Shown: positions 36,533-44,886 of the stretch, one piece after another
Position numbering within the stretch: the stretch's first letter is position 1
How the letters are laid out: every line of letters starts with the position of its first letter
From: Cellulosilyticum sp.
Lineage (GTDB): Bacteria > Bacillota > Clostridia > Lachnospirales > Cellulosilyticaceae
Assembly (NCBI GenBank): GCA_017941635.1
Contig: JAGAVZ010000263.1
Location: 1-64,000, forward strand
Direction: 5' to 3'
Length of the DNA: 64,000 nucleotides
Notes under the pieces: model-generated
What the model was told of the DNA's origin: nothing
What the model saw: only the letters and a program-made list of their open reading frames with translations
Database searches by the model: none
Program-made: the position numbers and the translations under genes

Positions 36533-38308
36533 ATGACAATACAAGAGGATTTAAAATTACATAAGGTAATCTGTGATGGGGCATTTGGAACATATTATAA
36601 TCTATTAACAGGGATCAATGAACTGCCTGAAAAGGCAAATCTAGAGCAACCAGAATTGGTGAAACGTATTCATAAGGATTATATTTTATCAGGTGCAAGA
36701 TTAATTAGAACCAATACCTTTGCAACGAACACACAGGCAAGAGGTTGTACAGAAGCAGAAGTAAAAAAAGAGATTCAAATAGCGTATCAATTAGCCAAGG
36801 AAGCTGTGTTAGAAAGTCATTTACAAGATGAAAAAATTTATATAGCAGGAGATGTTGGGCCAATCTCTAGAGGCGGGCAGACAATCAAGGCTCTTCAAGC
36901 TGAATATGAAATGATTTGTGATGCCTTTATAGAGATGGGAGCAGAGGTTTTAGTTTTTGAAACCTTTCCTGATTTGGTAATGATAGAAGAAGTTATTAAA
37001 CGTGTAAAACAAAAAAGTAATGTTTTTATGATGGTACAATTTTGTATCAATCAATATGGTTATAGTGCATCAGGTCTTAGTGCCAAAAGATTATTGGAAC
37101 AAGCAAGTCAAATAGAAGAAATTGATGCAGTAGGTTTTAATTGTGGGATAGGGCCAGGTCATCTTTATCAAATTCTAAAAAAATTAGACTTGAATCAAGG
37201 TAAGTATTTAACCGCACTTCCAAATGCAAGTTATCCAAAGCTCCGTCAAAACCGTATGGTGTTTATGGAGAATATTGATTATTTTGCACAGCAAATGAAA
37301 GAGATTGCAAGCTTAGGGATTGACCTTATTGGAGGATGCTGTGGTACCACACCTAAGTATATTGAAGCATTAAGTGGAGCAATTGATTTAAAAGCTATTG
37401 TACATAGAGCAAGGCATGATTTACAGAGACAAGAACAAAATTCAACAAAGGATAAAAATAGTTTCTTCGAAGGAAAACAACCTGGTGAAAAAATGATAGC
37501 AGTAGAGCTCTCACCACCACCAGATGCCAATTATGAAAAAATCATGGATGCCGCCAATGTATTAAAAAGAAATGGCGTGGACATTATTACTTTTCCAGAT
37601 TCACCATCAGGGAGGATGCGTGCGGATTCAATTTTAATGAGTGTAAAAGTGGCAAATGAGGTAAAAATTAATGTGCTACCACATATCTGTTGTCGAGATC
37701 GAAATGCCATTGCTATTCGCTCAGAATTATTGGGGGCCCATATTAATGGGGTCAAAAATGTTTTGGTTATTACAGGAGACCCTGTACCTGTGATGGTAAG
37801 GGAAAATGTGAAAAGTGTTTTTAATTTTGATTCGGTAGGCGTTATGAAAACAATACAAGAAATGAACTATGAACAGTTTAAGGAAGATCCGATGATTTAT
37901 GGAGGGGCACTCAATTACAACCGTCGTAATATTGAAAAAGAAGTATATAGGCTCCAAAAAAAGATAGCAGCAGGCGCGCAGTTCTTCTTATCTCAGCCAC
38001 TTTTCACAAGTGAGGATGTGGAAAAACTGCGTTATATTAAATCCAAGGTAGATACTAAAATTTTATGTGGTATTATGCCGCTAGTCAGCCAGCGCAATGC
38101 TAACTTTATTAAAAACGAAATGTCCGATATTCATGTAACAGAAGACATTGTAAATCTCTTCTCGCCAGAAATGAGTAGAGAGGAGGGAGAGGCAGTAGGG
38201 GTTAATATTGCAAGACAAATGATAGCTGAAACTAAGGATTTTGTGGATGGCTATTATTTTAGTATCCCATTTAATAGGGTGTATTTATTAGAACAGATTA
38301 TGAAGTAA
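36533..38308 (+). CDS. yitJ: Bifunctional homocysteine S-methyltransferase / methylenetetrahydrofolate reductase
   Basis: A 591-residue fusion. Residues 1-285 are the homocysteine methyltransferase barrel: DGAFGTYYN, LIRTNTF, GFNCGIGPGHL (zinc Cys) and LIGGCCGTTP (zinc Cys pair). Residues 320-591 are MetF-type reductase: AVELSPPPDANYEKI, LPHICCRDRN, VLVITGDPVP and AAGAQFFLSQPLF. It links one-carbon folate metabolism to methionine synthesis in the cytosol. RBS GGGAGG. No SAM riboswitch was found in the 190 bases upstream. O-acetylhomoserine sulfhydrylase follows 590 bases later. Confidence 0.92.
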   Translation: MTIQEDLKLHKVICDGAFGTYYNLLTGINELPEKANLEQPELVKRIHKDYILSGARLIRTNTFATNTQARGCTEAEVKKEIQIAYQLAKEAVLESHLQDEKIYIAGDVGPISRGGQTIKALQAEYEMICDAFIEMGAEVLVFETFPDLVMIEEVIKRVKQKSNVFMMVQFCINQYGYSASGLSAKRLLEQASQIEEIDAVGFNCGIGPGHLYQILKKLDLNQGKYLTALPNASYPKLRQNRMVFMENIDYFAQQMKEIASLGIDLIGGCCGTTPKYIEALSGAIDLKAIVHRARHDLQRQEQNSTKDKNSFFEGKQPGEKMIAVELSPPPDANYEKIMDAANVLKRNGVDIITFPDSPSGRMRADSILMSVKVANEVKINVLPHICCRDRNAIAIRSELLGAHINGVKNVLVITGDPVPVMVRENVKSVFNFDSVGVMKTIQEMNYEQFKEDPMIYGGALNYNRRNIEKEVYRLQKKIAAGAQFFLSQPLFTSEDVEKLRYIKSKVDTKILCGIMPLVSQRNANFIKNEMSDIHVTEDIVNLFSPEMSREEGEAVGVNIARQMIAETKDFVDGYYFSIPFNRVYLLEQIMK

Positions 38309-38512
38309 AAAAGAAGATACAAAGGTTATAAGGTAGACGATAATAAAAGAACGAAATAATAAAAGATTATATATGTATAGATTTACTAAAGTTTACAATC
38401 ATTTAGTATAACTTTAGAAACATGATTTTTTAGTGATTGCATATGAGATGTGTGAATCATCATTTCTTCAGTATTACTTTCTGTTTTTGCAAGTTGGTAC
38501 ATATAGTATGAA

Positions 38513-38602
38513 TTATCCCGAAATAATATGGCCAAGCTTATGAACCAGAGCAGATAAAAAGTAACACAATATGGTGCTAAGTAAAAGAATAATGGTCTGC
38601 AT
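38513..38602 (-). pseudogene. N-terminal fragment of an M50-like membrane metallopeptidase
   Basis: Twenty-nine codons behind a perfect AAGGAG: MQTIILLLSTILCYFLSAL, then VHKLGHIISG and stop. This is the first membrane span and active-site motif of a site-2-protease-like protein (normally HExGH), with Glu changed to Lys and the rest of the gene gone. It may still be translated as a tiny membrane peptide. The surrounding 38,309-38,894 region has no other gene. Confidence 0.5.
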
Positions 38603-38795
38603 AGATGGCTCCTTAAAATATGTAAATGATAATATAAATTTACAGTATTTAATTGATAATGGCAATAATTTGTGTGTCAAGACATTTAGGTATAGATTGA
38701 AATTATAACGTGTCATGGTTTTTTGAGATTATACAGGAGAGCAAAGAGCCTATATACTGTACTTATCAATTGAAGTAAGAAAACAAATCTATTTA

Positions 38796-38848
38796 CTAGG
38801 AATTTGATGGCTTATGCTAAATGGGGATTGAAGGCATTAATTTCCTAG
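38796..38848 (+). promoter_or_regulatory. Imperfect inverted repeat in the leader of the O-acetylhomoserine sulfhydrylase gene
   Basis: CTAGGAATTTGATGGC and GGCATTAATTTCCTAG pair over 16 positions with two or three mismatches around a 21-base loop, about 45 bases before the start codon. It does not match the SAM-I riboswitch. Could be a structured leader or a protein site. Confidence 0.3.
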
Positions 38849-38894
38849 GCAATAAATTATGGGAAAATAGAAAAAGAGATGGGAGATTGAGAGT

Positions 38895-40202
38895 ATGAGT
38901 AAAAAAACATATGCACAAAGAAATTTAAAATTTGAGACATTACAACTACATGTGGGGCAAGAACAAGCAGATCCAGTAACAGGAGCAAGAGCGGTACCAA
39001 TTTATCAAACCTCTTCATATGTCTTTAGAGATAGTGAACATGCACAGGCACGATTTAATCTATCAGATGCAGGCAATATCTATGGTAGATTAACCAATCC
39101 TACAGAAGATATTTTTGAAAGAAGAATTGCAGCACTTGAAGGAGGTGTGGCAGCATTAGCAGTTGCATCTGGTGCAGCAGCCATTTCATATACAATCCAA
39201 AGCCTAGCACAAAATGGAGACCATATTGTAGCAGCTAAAAATATTTATGGCGGGACCTATAATTTACTAGCGCATACATTACCTCAATATGGAATTACAG
39301 CGACCTTTGTCAATCCATTTGACGAAGAAGAAGTAAGAAATGCCATTCAGGAAAATACTAAAGGACTCTTTATTGAAACATTAGGCAATCCACATTCAGA
39401 AGTTGTGGATATAGAAGGCTTAGCAAAGATTGCTCACGAACATAACATTCCAATAGTCATAGATAATACTTTTGCAACACCATATCTTGTAAGGCCAATA
39501 GAATATGGTGCGGATATTGTCATCCATTCTGCAACTAAGTTTATTGGTGGTCATGGAACGACTATCGGTGGTGTCATTATTGATAGTGGCAAGTTTGATT
39601 GGGAGGCATCAGGTAAATTCCCTTCATTAACAGAGCCAAATCCAAGCTATCATGGAGTTAGCTTTACAAAAGCAGTAGGTGCAGCGGCTTTTGTAACCAA
39701 GATTAGAGCCATTTTATTAAGAGATACAGGCGCAACTTTATCACCATTCCATGCCTTTTTCTTCTTACAAGGATTAGAAACTCTTTCACTTAGAGTAGAG
39801 CGCCATGTAGAAAATGCCCTTAAGGTTGTTCAGTATTTAAATCAGCATCCACAAGTAGAAGCTGTACATCATCCATCGGTGTCTAAGGATGGTTTACAGC
39901 AAGAACTTTATAAAAAATATTTACCAAATGGTGGTGGTTCAATCTTTACCTTTGAAATTAAAGGAGATGCCAATAAAGCAAAAGCCTTTATTGACCATTT
40001 AGAACTCTTTTCACTACTGGCCAATGTAGCAGATGTGAAATCCTTGGTTATTCATCCAGCCTCTACCACGCATTCACAACTTAATGAGGCAGAATTATTA
40101 GAGCAAGGTATTAAGCCAAATACAATTCGTTTATCTATAGGAACAGAGCATATTGAGGATATTATAGAAGACCTTGAAGAAGCTTTTAAAGCAGTAAGAT
40201 AA
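38895..40202 (+). CDS. metY: O-acetylhomoserine sulfhydrylase (PLP-dependent)
   Basis: A 435-residue Cys/Met metabolism PLP enzyme. The cofactor lysine is Lys215 in [32 protein letters not shown] and [18 protein letters not shown] are family hallmarks. The 430-residue length and the [19 protein letters not shown] segment favour the MetY/CysD type, making homocysteine from O-acetylhomoserine and sulfide. The RBS is GGGAG. Supplies homocysteine to the methyltransferase fusion upstream. Confidence 0.93.
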   Translation: MSKKTYAQRNLKFETLQLHVGQEQADPVTGARAVPIYQTSSYVFRDSEHAQARFNLSDAGNIYGRLTNPTEDIFERRIAALEGGVAALAVASGAAAISYTIQSLAQNGDHIVAAKNIYGGTYNLLAHTLPQYGITATFVNPFDEEEVRNAIQENTKGLFIETLGNPHSEVVDIEGLAKIAHEHNIPIVIDNTFATPYLVRPIEYGADIVIHSATKFIGGHGTTIGGVIIDSGKFDWEASGKFPSLTEPNPSYHGVSFTKAVGAAAFVTKIRAILLRDTGATLSPFHAFFFLQGLETLSLRVERHVENALKVVQYLNQHPQVEAVHHPSVSKDGLQQELYKKYLPNGGGSIFTFEIKGDANKAKAFIDHLELFSLLANVADVKSLVIHPASTTHSQLNEAELLEQGIKPNTIRLSIGTEHIEDIIEDLEEAFKAVR

Positions 40203-40241
40203 GTGATGGAATATAGTACGATATTGAAAGGATAGAATTTT

Positions 40242-40274
40242 TAGCGTAGCAGAGATGACTGTTACGCTATTTTA
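40242..40274 (+). terminator. Intrinsic terminator after metY
   Basis: TAGCGTAGCAG pairs with CTGTTACGCTA (G-U pairs), followed by TTTTA. Confidence 0.65.
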
Positions 40275-40442
40275 ATGTAATCAAATCTAAAGAAAGAATA
40301 TAATACACTAAACTAGATTTCTTATATCACAAGGCAATAAAAATTTTTCATTTTAAGACACATAGTTGTTTTTATATAATTGAAAAGGTTGTATAATTTA
40401 ATAAATAAATAGAATTTTTGTTCAAAGTGATAGGAGGATATA

Positions 40443-41438
40443 ATGTACATAGCAAATAATGAAAGATATAGTAAAATGAAGTACAATCGTTGTGGAAAAA
40501 GTGGATTAAAATTACCAGCAGTTTCACTTGGGCTATGGCACAATTTTGGGAGTAAAGATTCCTTTGATAATATTGTGGATATGTGCACCACAGCCTTTGA
40601 CGCAGGGATTACACATTTTGACTTAGCCAATAATTATGGCCCTGTAGATGGGAGTGCGGAAGAGAACTTTGGTAGAGTGTTGGCCAAAGAGTTTAAGCCT
40701 TATCGAGATGAAATGGTAATTTCTACAAAAGCAGGCTATTATATGTGGCCAGGTCCTTATGGGGATTGGGGCTCAAGAAAGTATTTAATCTCTAGCTTAG
40801 ACCAGAGTTTAAAAAGAATGGGACTAGATTATGTTGATATCTTTTATCACCATCGACCAGATCCAGAAACACCATTAGAAGAAACCATGCTTGCATTAGA
40901 TGCCATTGTAAAAAGTGGAAAAGCTCTTTATGTAGGAATTTCAAATTACAACAAAGTACAAACACAAGCAGCTATGGAGATTTTAAAAGAACTCAAAACA
41001 CCATTCATTATCAATCAACGTAAGTATTCTATGTTTGAACGTAATATTGAAGAAGATGGTTTAAAACACTTTGCAGCAGAAAATGGATGTGGCATTATTG
41101 CTTTTTGTCCATTGGCACAAGGCTTGTTAACCAATAAATACTTAAATGGGATTCCAGAAGATAGCCGTATCAAGAAAGATGGACGTTTCTTAAAAGAAGG
41201 TGATGTCAATGAAGCACGTATGAAGCAAATTCATGCCTTAAATCAAATTGCAGTAGGTAGAGGGCAAACCTTAGCACAAATGGCACTTAGCTGGATTTTA
41301 CGTGATGATCAGGTAACAAGTGTACTTATTGGTGCATCTAGATCACAACAAATCTTAGAAAATGTAAAAATTGTAGAACAGGAAAGATTAACTCAGGAAG
41401 AGATTGCAATGATAGAAAGTATATTAGGAAATAAATAG
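40443..41438 (+). CDS. Aldo/keto reductase, YghZ-like
   Basis: A 331-residue NADPH-dependent AKR of the L-glyceraldehyde-3-phosphate reductase type. Catalytic residues are Asp and Tyr in HFDLANNYGP, Lys in STKAGY and His in YHHRPDPETP; C-terminal cofactor motif is VLIGASRSQQILENV. Cytosolic. RBS AGGAGG fits the ATG at 40443, though a conserved-looking start MKYNRCGKSG lies 12 codons inside. Its 3' end abuts a chemoreceptor tail fragment. Confidence 0.92.
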   Translation: MYIANNERYSKMKYNRCGKSGLKLPAVSLGLWHNFGSKDSFDNIVDMCTTAFDAGITHFDLANNYGPVDGSAEENFGRVLAKEFKPYRDEMVISTKAGYYMWPGPYGDWGSRKYLISSLDQSLKRMGLDYVDIFYHHRPDPETPLEETMLALDAIVKSGKALYVGISNYNKVQTQAAMEILKELKTPFIINQRKYSMFERNIEEDGLKHFAAENGCGIIAFCPLAQGLLTNKYLNGIPEDSRIKKDGRFLKEGDVNEARMKQIHALNQIAVGRGQTLAQMALSWILRDDQVTSVLIGASRSQQILENVKIVEQERLTQEEIAMIESILGNK

Positions 41439-41448
41439 CATAAAACAA

Positions 41449-41595
41449 ATGAGTGAAAGTGTAGAAACAACTACATCAGCTATGGAGAAGATTTCAGTAA
41501 GTAGTAGTGAATTAGGTAGCAGTATTGAAAGTATTGTTACTTCCTATCAAGAAATCCACAAAGTTTGTGAAAAGCTGGATAACCTTCAAAAATAA
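41449..41595 (+). pseudogene. C-terminal tail of a chemoreceptor
   Basis: Forty-eight codons (MSESVETTTSAMEKIS, then SSSELGSSIESIVTSYQ) with the Ser/Glu-rich heptad pattern of the end of an MCP signalling domain. No RBS; the open frame runs back into the AKR gene. A normal terminator follows at 41618. It looks like the 3' end of an MCP gene whose body has been lost by a join to the AKR gene's end. Confidence 0.5.
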
Positions 41596-41617
41596 AGTGG
41601 AATAGAATGATTTTTAA

Positions 41618-41653
41618 GAGGAAAGCAGATAACCTAAAAGCTTTCCTCTTTTT
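41618..41653 (+). terminator. Intrinsic terminator after the MCP tail
   Basis: GAGGAAAGC and GCTTTCCTC arms, followed by TTTTT. Confidence 0.8.
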
Positions 41654-41870
41654 GCATTTAAAGATGGTAGAATAAGCTACTTTAAGAATTATATATCAAG
41701 CTTATAATAGTTCTAGCGTTAGGGTATAGATGAAACATTTTAATCTCAAACTTATGCACCACTATTCATTTCTAAGTAAGAGATTATGGACTATGAATAA
41801 GTAAATTTCTTAATTTGTTTATCTATAAATATAAGCGAATTCGGAAAGAAAATAAATAATCAAAATAGTA

Positions 41871-41899
41871 TTGACAAAAAAGTCGTAACGACCTATATT
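41871..41899 (+). promoter_or_regulatory. Promoter of the PadR-EFR1 operon
   Basis: Perfect TTGACA at 41871-41876, 17-base spacer, TATATT at 41894-41899. An operator half of the repeat pair lies in the spacer. Confidence 0.75.
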
Positions 41900-41929
41900 T
41901 ATATCAATAATAAGTCGAGTCGACCTATA
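41880..41929. promoter_or_regulatory. Two PadR operators 32 bases apart
   Basis: AAGTCGTAACGACCTATA (41880-41897) and AAGTCGAGTCGACCTATA (41912-41929) share the palindrome GTCG-N3-CGAC. One sits between -35 and -10, the other just after the start point and next to the RBS. The 32-base offset is three helical turns, allowing two dimers on one face. Binding by PadR is inferred from autoregulation in the family. Confidence 0.65.
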
Positions 41930-41940
41930 GGAGGGGCAAT

Positions 41941-42483
41941 ATGATTGAGTACATTATTTTAGGCTTGTTGTATGTAAAGGCAAGAAGTGGCTATGAAATC
42001 AAAAAGACTATTGAAGAAAATATCTCTATGTTTTATAGAGCGAGTAATGGCAGTATTTATCCAGCTCTTAGAAAGCTTGAGCAGAAGAGATGGATTAATA
42101 TGAACATAGATACGGCAAGTTCTAGGGAAAAAAAGATTTATAAGGTGACCGAAGAGGGACAAGAGATTTTTAAACAATGGCTAGAACAACCAATTCAATA
42201 TACAGCGAGTAATGGGCAAGAATGTGTAAAGGTGTTTTTCTATGATTTGTTAGAAGAAACAAAAAGACTAGAGCTTTTGACAGCATTAGAAGAAAGTATT
42301 AAGGAGTCATTAAAAGAACTTTATGGATTTAGGGAGCAATGCAAGGCAGCAGGTTATGAGGAAAAGCGTTATTACAGAATGAGTACTTTATATTATGGCA
42401 TAGGTATTGGTGAGGGAACATTAAGATGGTGTCAATCTATTAAAGAACAGAGGGAATTAAGTTTGATGATAGAAGGGGAGTAG
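41941..42483 (+). CDS. PadR family transcriptional regulator
   Basis: A 180-residue PadR protein: winged helix at residues 1-80 (IILGLLYVKARSGYEIKKTIEE, SNGSIYPALRKLEQKRWI, KKIYKVTEEGQEIFKQWL) and a C-terminal dimerising helical domain (PF10400-like, residues 90-175). Full-length PadR-s2 type. RBS AGGAGGGG. Likely represses its own operon with the EFR1 gene six bases downstream. Confidence 0.92.
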   Translation: MIEYIILGLLYVKARSGYEIKKTIEENISMFYRASNGSIYPALRKLEQKRWINMNIDTASSREKKIYKVTEEGQEIFKQWLEQPIQYTASNGQECVKVFFYDLLEETKRLELLTALEESIKESLKELYGFREQCKAAGYEEKRYYRMSTLYYGIGIGEGTLRWCQSIKEQRELSLMIEGE

Positions 42484-42489
42484 GAGATT

Positions 42490-43254
42490 ATGATTTTTTA
42501 TTTTAGTGGGACAGGAAATTCTTTGTATGCAGCACAGACAATTGCAAAAGAGCAACAAGAACAAGTAATTTCGATTGCGAAGGCAATCCAAAATCAAGAA
42601 TATTGTTATGAAGTAAAAGAAAGTGAAGCGATAGGATTTTGTTATCCTGTTCATGGATGGAGACCACCAAGCATCGTACTTGAGTTTATCCAAAAGCTAG
42701 AATTAAAAGGTTATAAGGGGCAGTATATTTATTCTGTTTTAACTTGTGGAGGCACATGGGAGTATACTTGTGAGTTTTTAAATAAAGCTTTAAAAGCTAA
42801 AGGATGGCAATTAAGTGGAGATTATAAATTAAAAATGCCACATAACTTTATTACAATGAGTGAGCCTAATTCACTGGAGTATACAGCAGAAAAATTAGCA
42901 ACTGCTAAAAAACAATTAATCCTCTATAATGAACAAATTAAAAGACATGAAGTGAATTATAAAAAGCAAAGACATTCAGTATTTAAATCCTATATTTTGG
43001 GTGGACTATTACTATCTTTGGGAAAATCAGAAAAGCCATTTTATGTGATGGATGGTTGCAAAGGATGTGGATTATGTGTGAAAGCGTGCCCTATGAATTT
43101 AATCGAATTAAAAGATGGGAAACCCTATTGGAATCCAGGTTGTCAGCAATGCTTAGGCTGTATCAATAGATGTCCTCAAAATGCGATTCAGTATGGCAAA
43201 AACACAGAAGGTAGAAGACGAGTAGTTAATCCGGATTGTAAATTTGACGATTGA
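42490..43254 (+). CDS. EFR1 family flavodoxin-like / 2[4Fe-4S] ferredoxin
   Basis: A 254-residue fusion: flavodoxin-like N-terminus with the FMN phosphate loop SGTGNS (residues 6-11) and VLTCGGTW, and two 4Fe-4S clusters at the C-terminus (CKGCGLCVKACP and CQQCLGCINRCP). Proteins of this type (EFR1) are common in Clostridia and expected to shuttle electrons in the cytosol; partner unknown. Co-transcribed with PadR and so probably induced by a ligand of that regulator. Confidence 0.9.
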   Translation: MIFYFSGTGNSLYAAQTIAKEQQEQVISIAKAIQNQEYCYEVKESEAIGFCYPVHGWRPPSIVLEFIQKLELKGYKGQYIYSVLTCGGTWEYTCEFLNKALKAKGWQLSGDYKLKMPHNFITMSEPNSLEYTAEKLATAKKQLILYNEQIKRHEVNYKKQRHSVFKSYILGGLLLSLGKSEKPFYVMDGCKGCGLCVKACPMNLIELKDGKPYWNPGCQQCLGCINRCPQNAIQYGKNTEGRRRVVNPDCKFDD

Positions 43255-43353
43255 TGAAAGTATAGGAAATCACATTGAACTTAAAAAATCTCCATAGCAT
43301 AATAAGTTTAAACGATAATTGAGCATAAATAGAATGTTTATGGAGGGGATAAA

Positions 43354-44466
43354 ATGGAGCTTAAAGACTATACTTTAGAGGAAATTCAAGAAATAAAGGT
43401 ACTAGGGAGAACAACCAAAAACAGAGAGCCACTCACACTATTTTGGACAGGAAGTGGGATAGAATGTAATATTAAGGCCAGTGAATTATGGGTAGAAGTT
43501 GAAGTAGATTATGAAGAATATGAGCCTTGGGTAAGTGTAGTTGTAAATGGTGCTTATATCAGTAGACAAATGTTAGATAAAGGAAGAAAATGGATTTGTT
43601 TATTTAGAGGCATGACACAAGATAAGGTAAAAAATATTAAGTTTTTAAAAGAAGTGCAGGCGATGTCAGCAGATGACAAGCATTGCTTACAGATTCATGC
43701 CGTGCGTACAGATGGGACTTTCTTACCTGTGGAGGAAAAGGCATACAAGCTAGAATTTATAGGAGATAGTATTACTTCAGGAGAAGGAAGTATGGGGGTA
43801 ATTTTAGAAGAAGATTGGATTTCCATGTGGTTTAGTACACAAAACAATTATGCAAGAATGACAGCAGATAGCCTTGGGGCGGAATATCGTATTCTTTCGC
43901 AAAGTGGATGGGGCGTTTATACATCATGGGATAATAACCCTAAAGCGGCACTGCCATTATACTATGAGAAGATATGTGGTGTGATTAAAGGAGAAAAAAA
44001 TAAGGCATTAGGTGCCAATGAGCCAAATGATTTCAATGCTTGGCAGCCAGATGTAGTGATTATTAATTTGGGAACAAATGATGGTGGAGCGTTTCATTCA
44101 CCAGAATGGAAAGACCCAAGTACAGGAAAACTTTACAAGCAACGTTTAAATGAAGACGGCATCTTTAATGAAGAGGACCTTACTCATTTTAAAGAAGCTG
44201 TGATAGAGTTTTTAACTCAGCTTAGGAAATACAATCCTAAGGCACAGCTGTTATGGATTTATGGTATGCTGGGAAGGCCGATGCTTGATGCAATTCAAGA
44301 AAGCATTGACCAGTATAAAATACAAGAAGAAGATGAAAAAGTAGCATTTTTACTATTACCAGATACCAATAGTGAAACGGTAGGCGCTAGACAACATCCT
44401 GGCGTGCGCGCACATCAAGCTGCAGCTAGTGTTTTAATAGAATGGTTTGAAAGATATCTCATATAA
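43354..44466 (+). CDS. CE2-like SGNH carbohydrate esterase
   Basis: A 370-residue protein with an N-terminal beta-sandwich (residues 1-125) and a C-terminal SGNH hydrolase: GDSITSGEG (nucleophile Ser), NLGTNDGG, and the Asp/His end RQHPGVRAHQ. This architecture is that of carbohydrate esterase family 2, which deacetylates xylo- or mannan-oligosaccharides. No signal peptide, so it likely acts on imported oligomers. RBS GGAGGGG. Fits with the GH43 enzyme at 61251. Confidence 0.88.
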   Translation: MELKDYTLEEIQEIKVLGRTTKNREPLTLFWTGSGIECNIKASELWVEVEVDYEEYEPWVSVVVNGAYISRQMLDKGRKWICLFRGMTQDKVKNIKFLKEVQAMSADDKHCLQIHAVRTDGTFLPVEEKAYKLEFIGDSITSGEGSMGVILEEDWISMWFSTQNNYARMTADSLGAEYRILSQSGWGVYTSWDNNPKAALPLYYEKICGVIKGEKNKALGANEPNDFNAWQPDVVIINLGTNDGGAFHSPEWKDPSTGKLYKQRLNEDGIFNEEDLTHFKEAVIEFLTQLRKYNPKAQLLWIYGMLGRPMLDAIQESIDQYKIQEEDEKVAFLLLPDTNSETVGARQHPGVRAHQAAASVLIEWFERYLI

Positions 44467-44526
44467 CAAAGTAAATATTAAGGGACTAGTATAAATTATG
44501 GTGATTAATGTGTTTAAAGAGTTGTA

Positions 44527-44796
44527 TTATTTAATGACTAATGATACGTAGTTTTCACCATCTTGTGTAGTTGTTCGATTGTAGACATGTTTACCAATGA
44601 TGCTACGTAGTTTTTGGATATCTTCTAAATCTGGTGAAGCAAATTCATAGTAACAAGTTATATTGCTTTTGCTATTTAGTTCTTCATAGAAGTCTGAGAT
44701 ATGTACATAAAATTGGTCGAGTAAATTTTCTAATGGATATTGAGAGATAAAAGAATAGCTATGTAGCGGATAAGGGGGGAGCATTTTGAAAGGCAT
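44527..44796 (-). CDS. Hypothetical 89-residue protein
   Basis: Acid/aromatic-rich cytosolic protein (DFYEELNSKSNITCYYEFASP, LEDIQKLRSIIGKHVYNR). No recognised family. No RBS is evident before the ATG at 44796, so expression or start is uncertain; the frame has ordinary protein composition and no shadow gene. Confidence 0.45.
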   Translation of the reverse strand: MPFKMLPPYPLHSYSFISQYPLENLLDQFYVHISDFYEELNSKSNITCYYEFASPDLEDIQKLRSIIGKHVYNRTTTQDGENYVSLVIK

Positions 44797-44835
44797 ATTA
44801 AAATCTATTCTACATTAGATAATAAGTTACAAGAT

Positions 44836-44876
44836 AAAAAATACGGGATAGCTAAATGTCTATCCCGTATTTTTTA
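44836..44876. terminator. Bidirectional terminator of the oad operon
   Basis: AAAAATACGGGATAG and CTATCCCGTATTTTT perfect arms around an 8-base loop. Serves the oad operon on the minus strand. Confidence 0.88.
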
Positions 44877-44886
44877 TTGATTTATT

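Noticed and set aside
38700-38894. SAM riboswitch upstream of metY
   Set aside because: The conserved SAM-I core (AGAGGTGGAGGGA, GGCAACC) is absent; only a simple inverted repeat is present.
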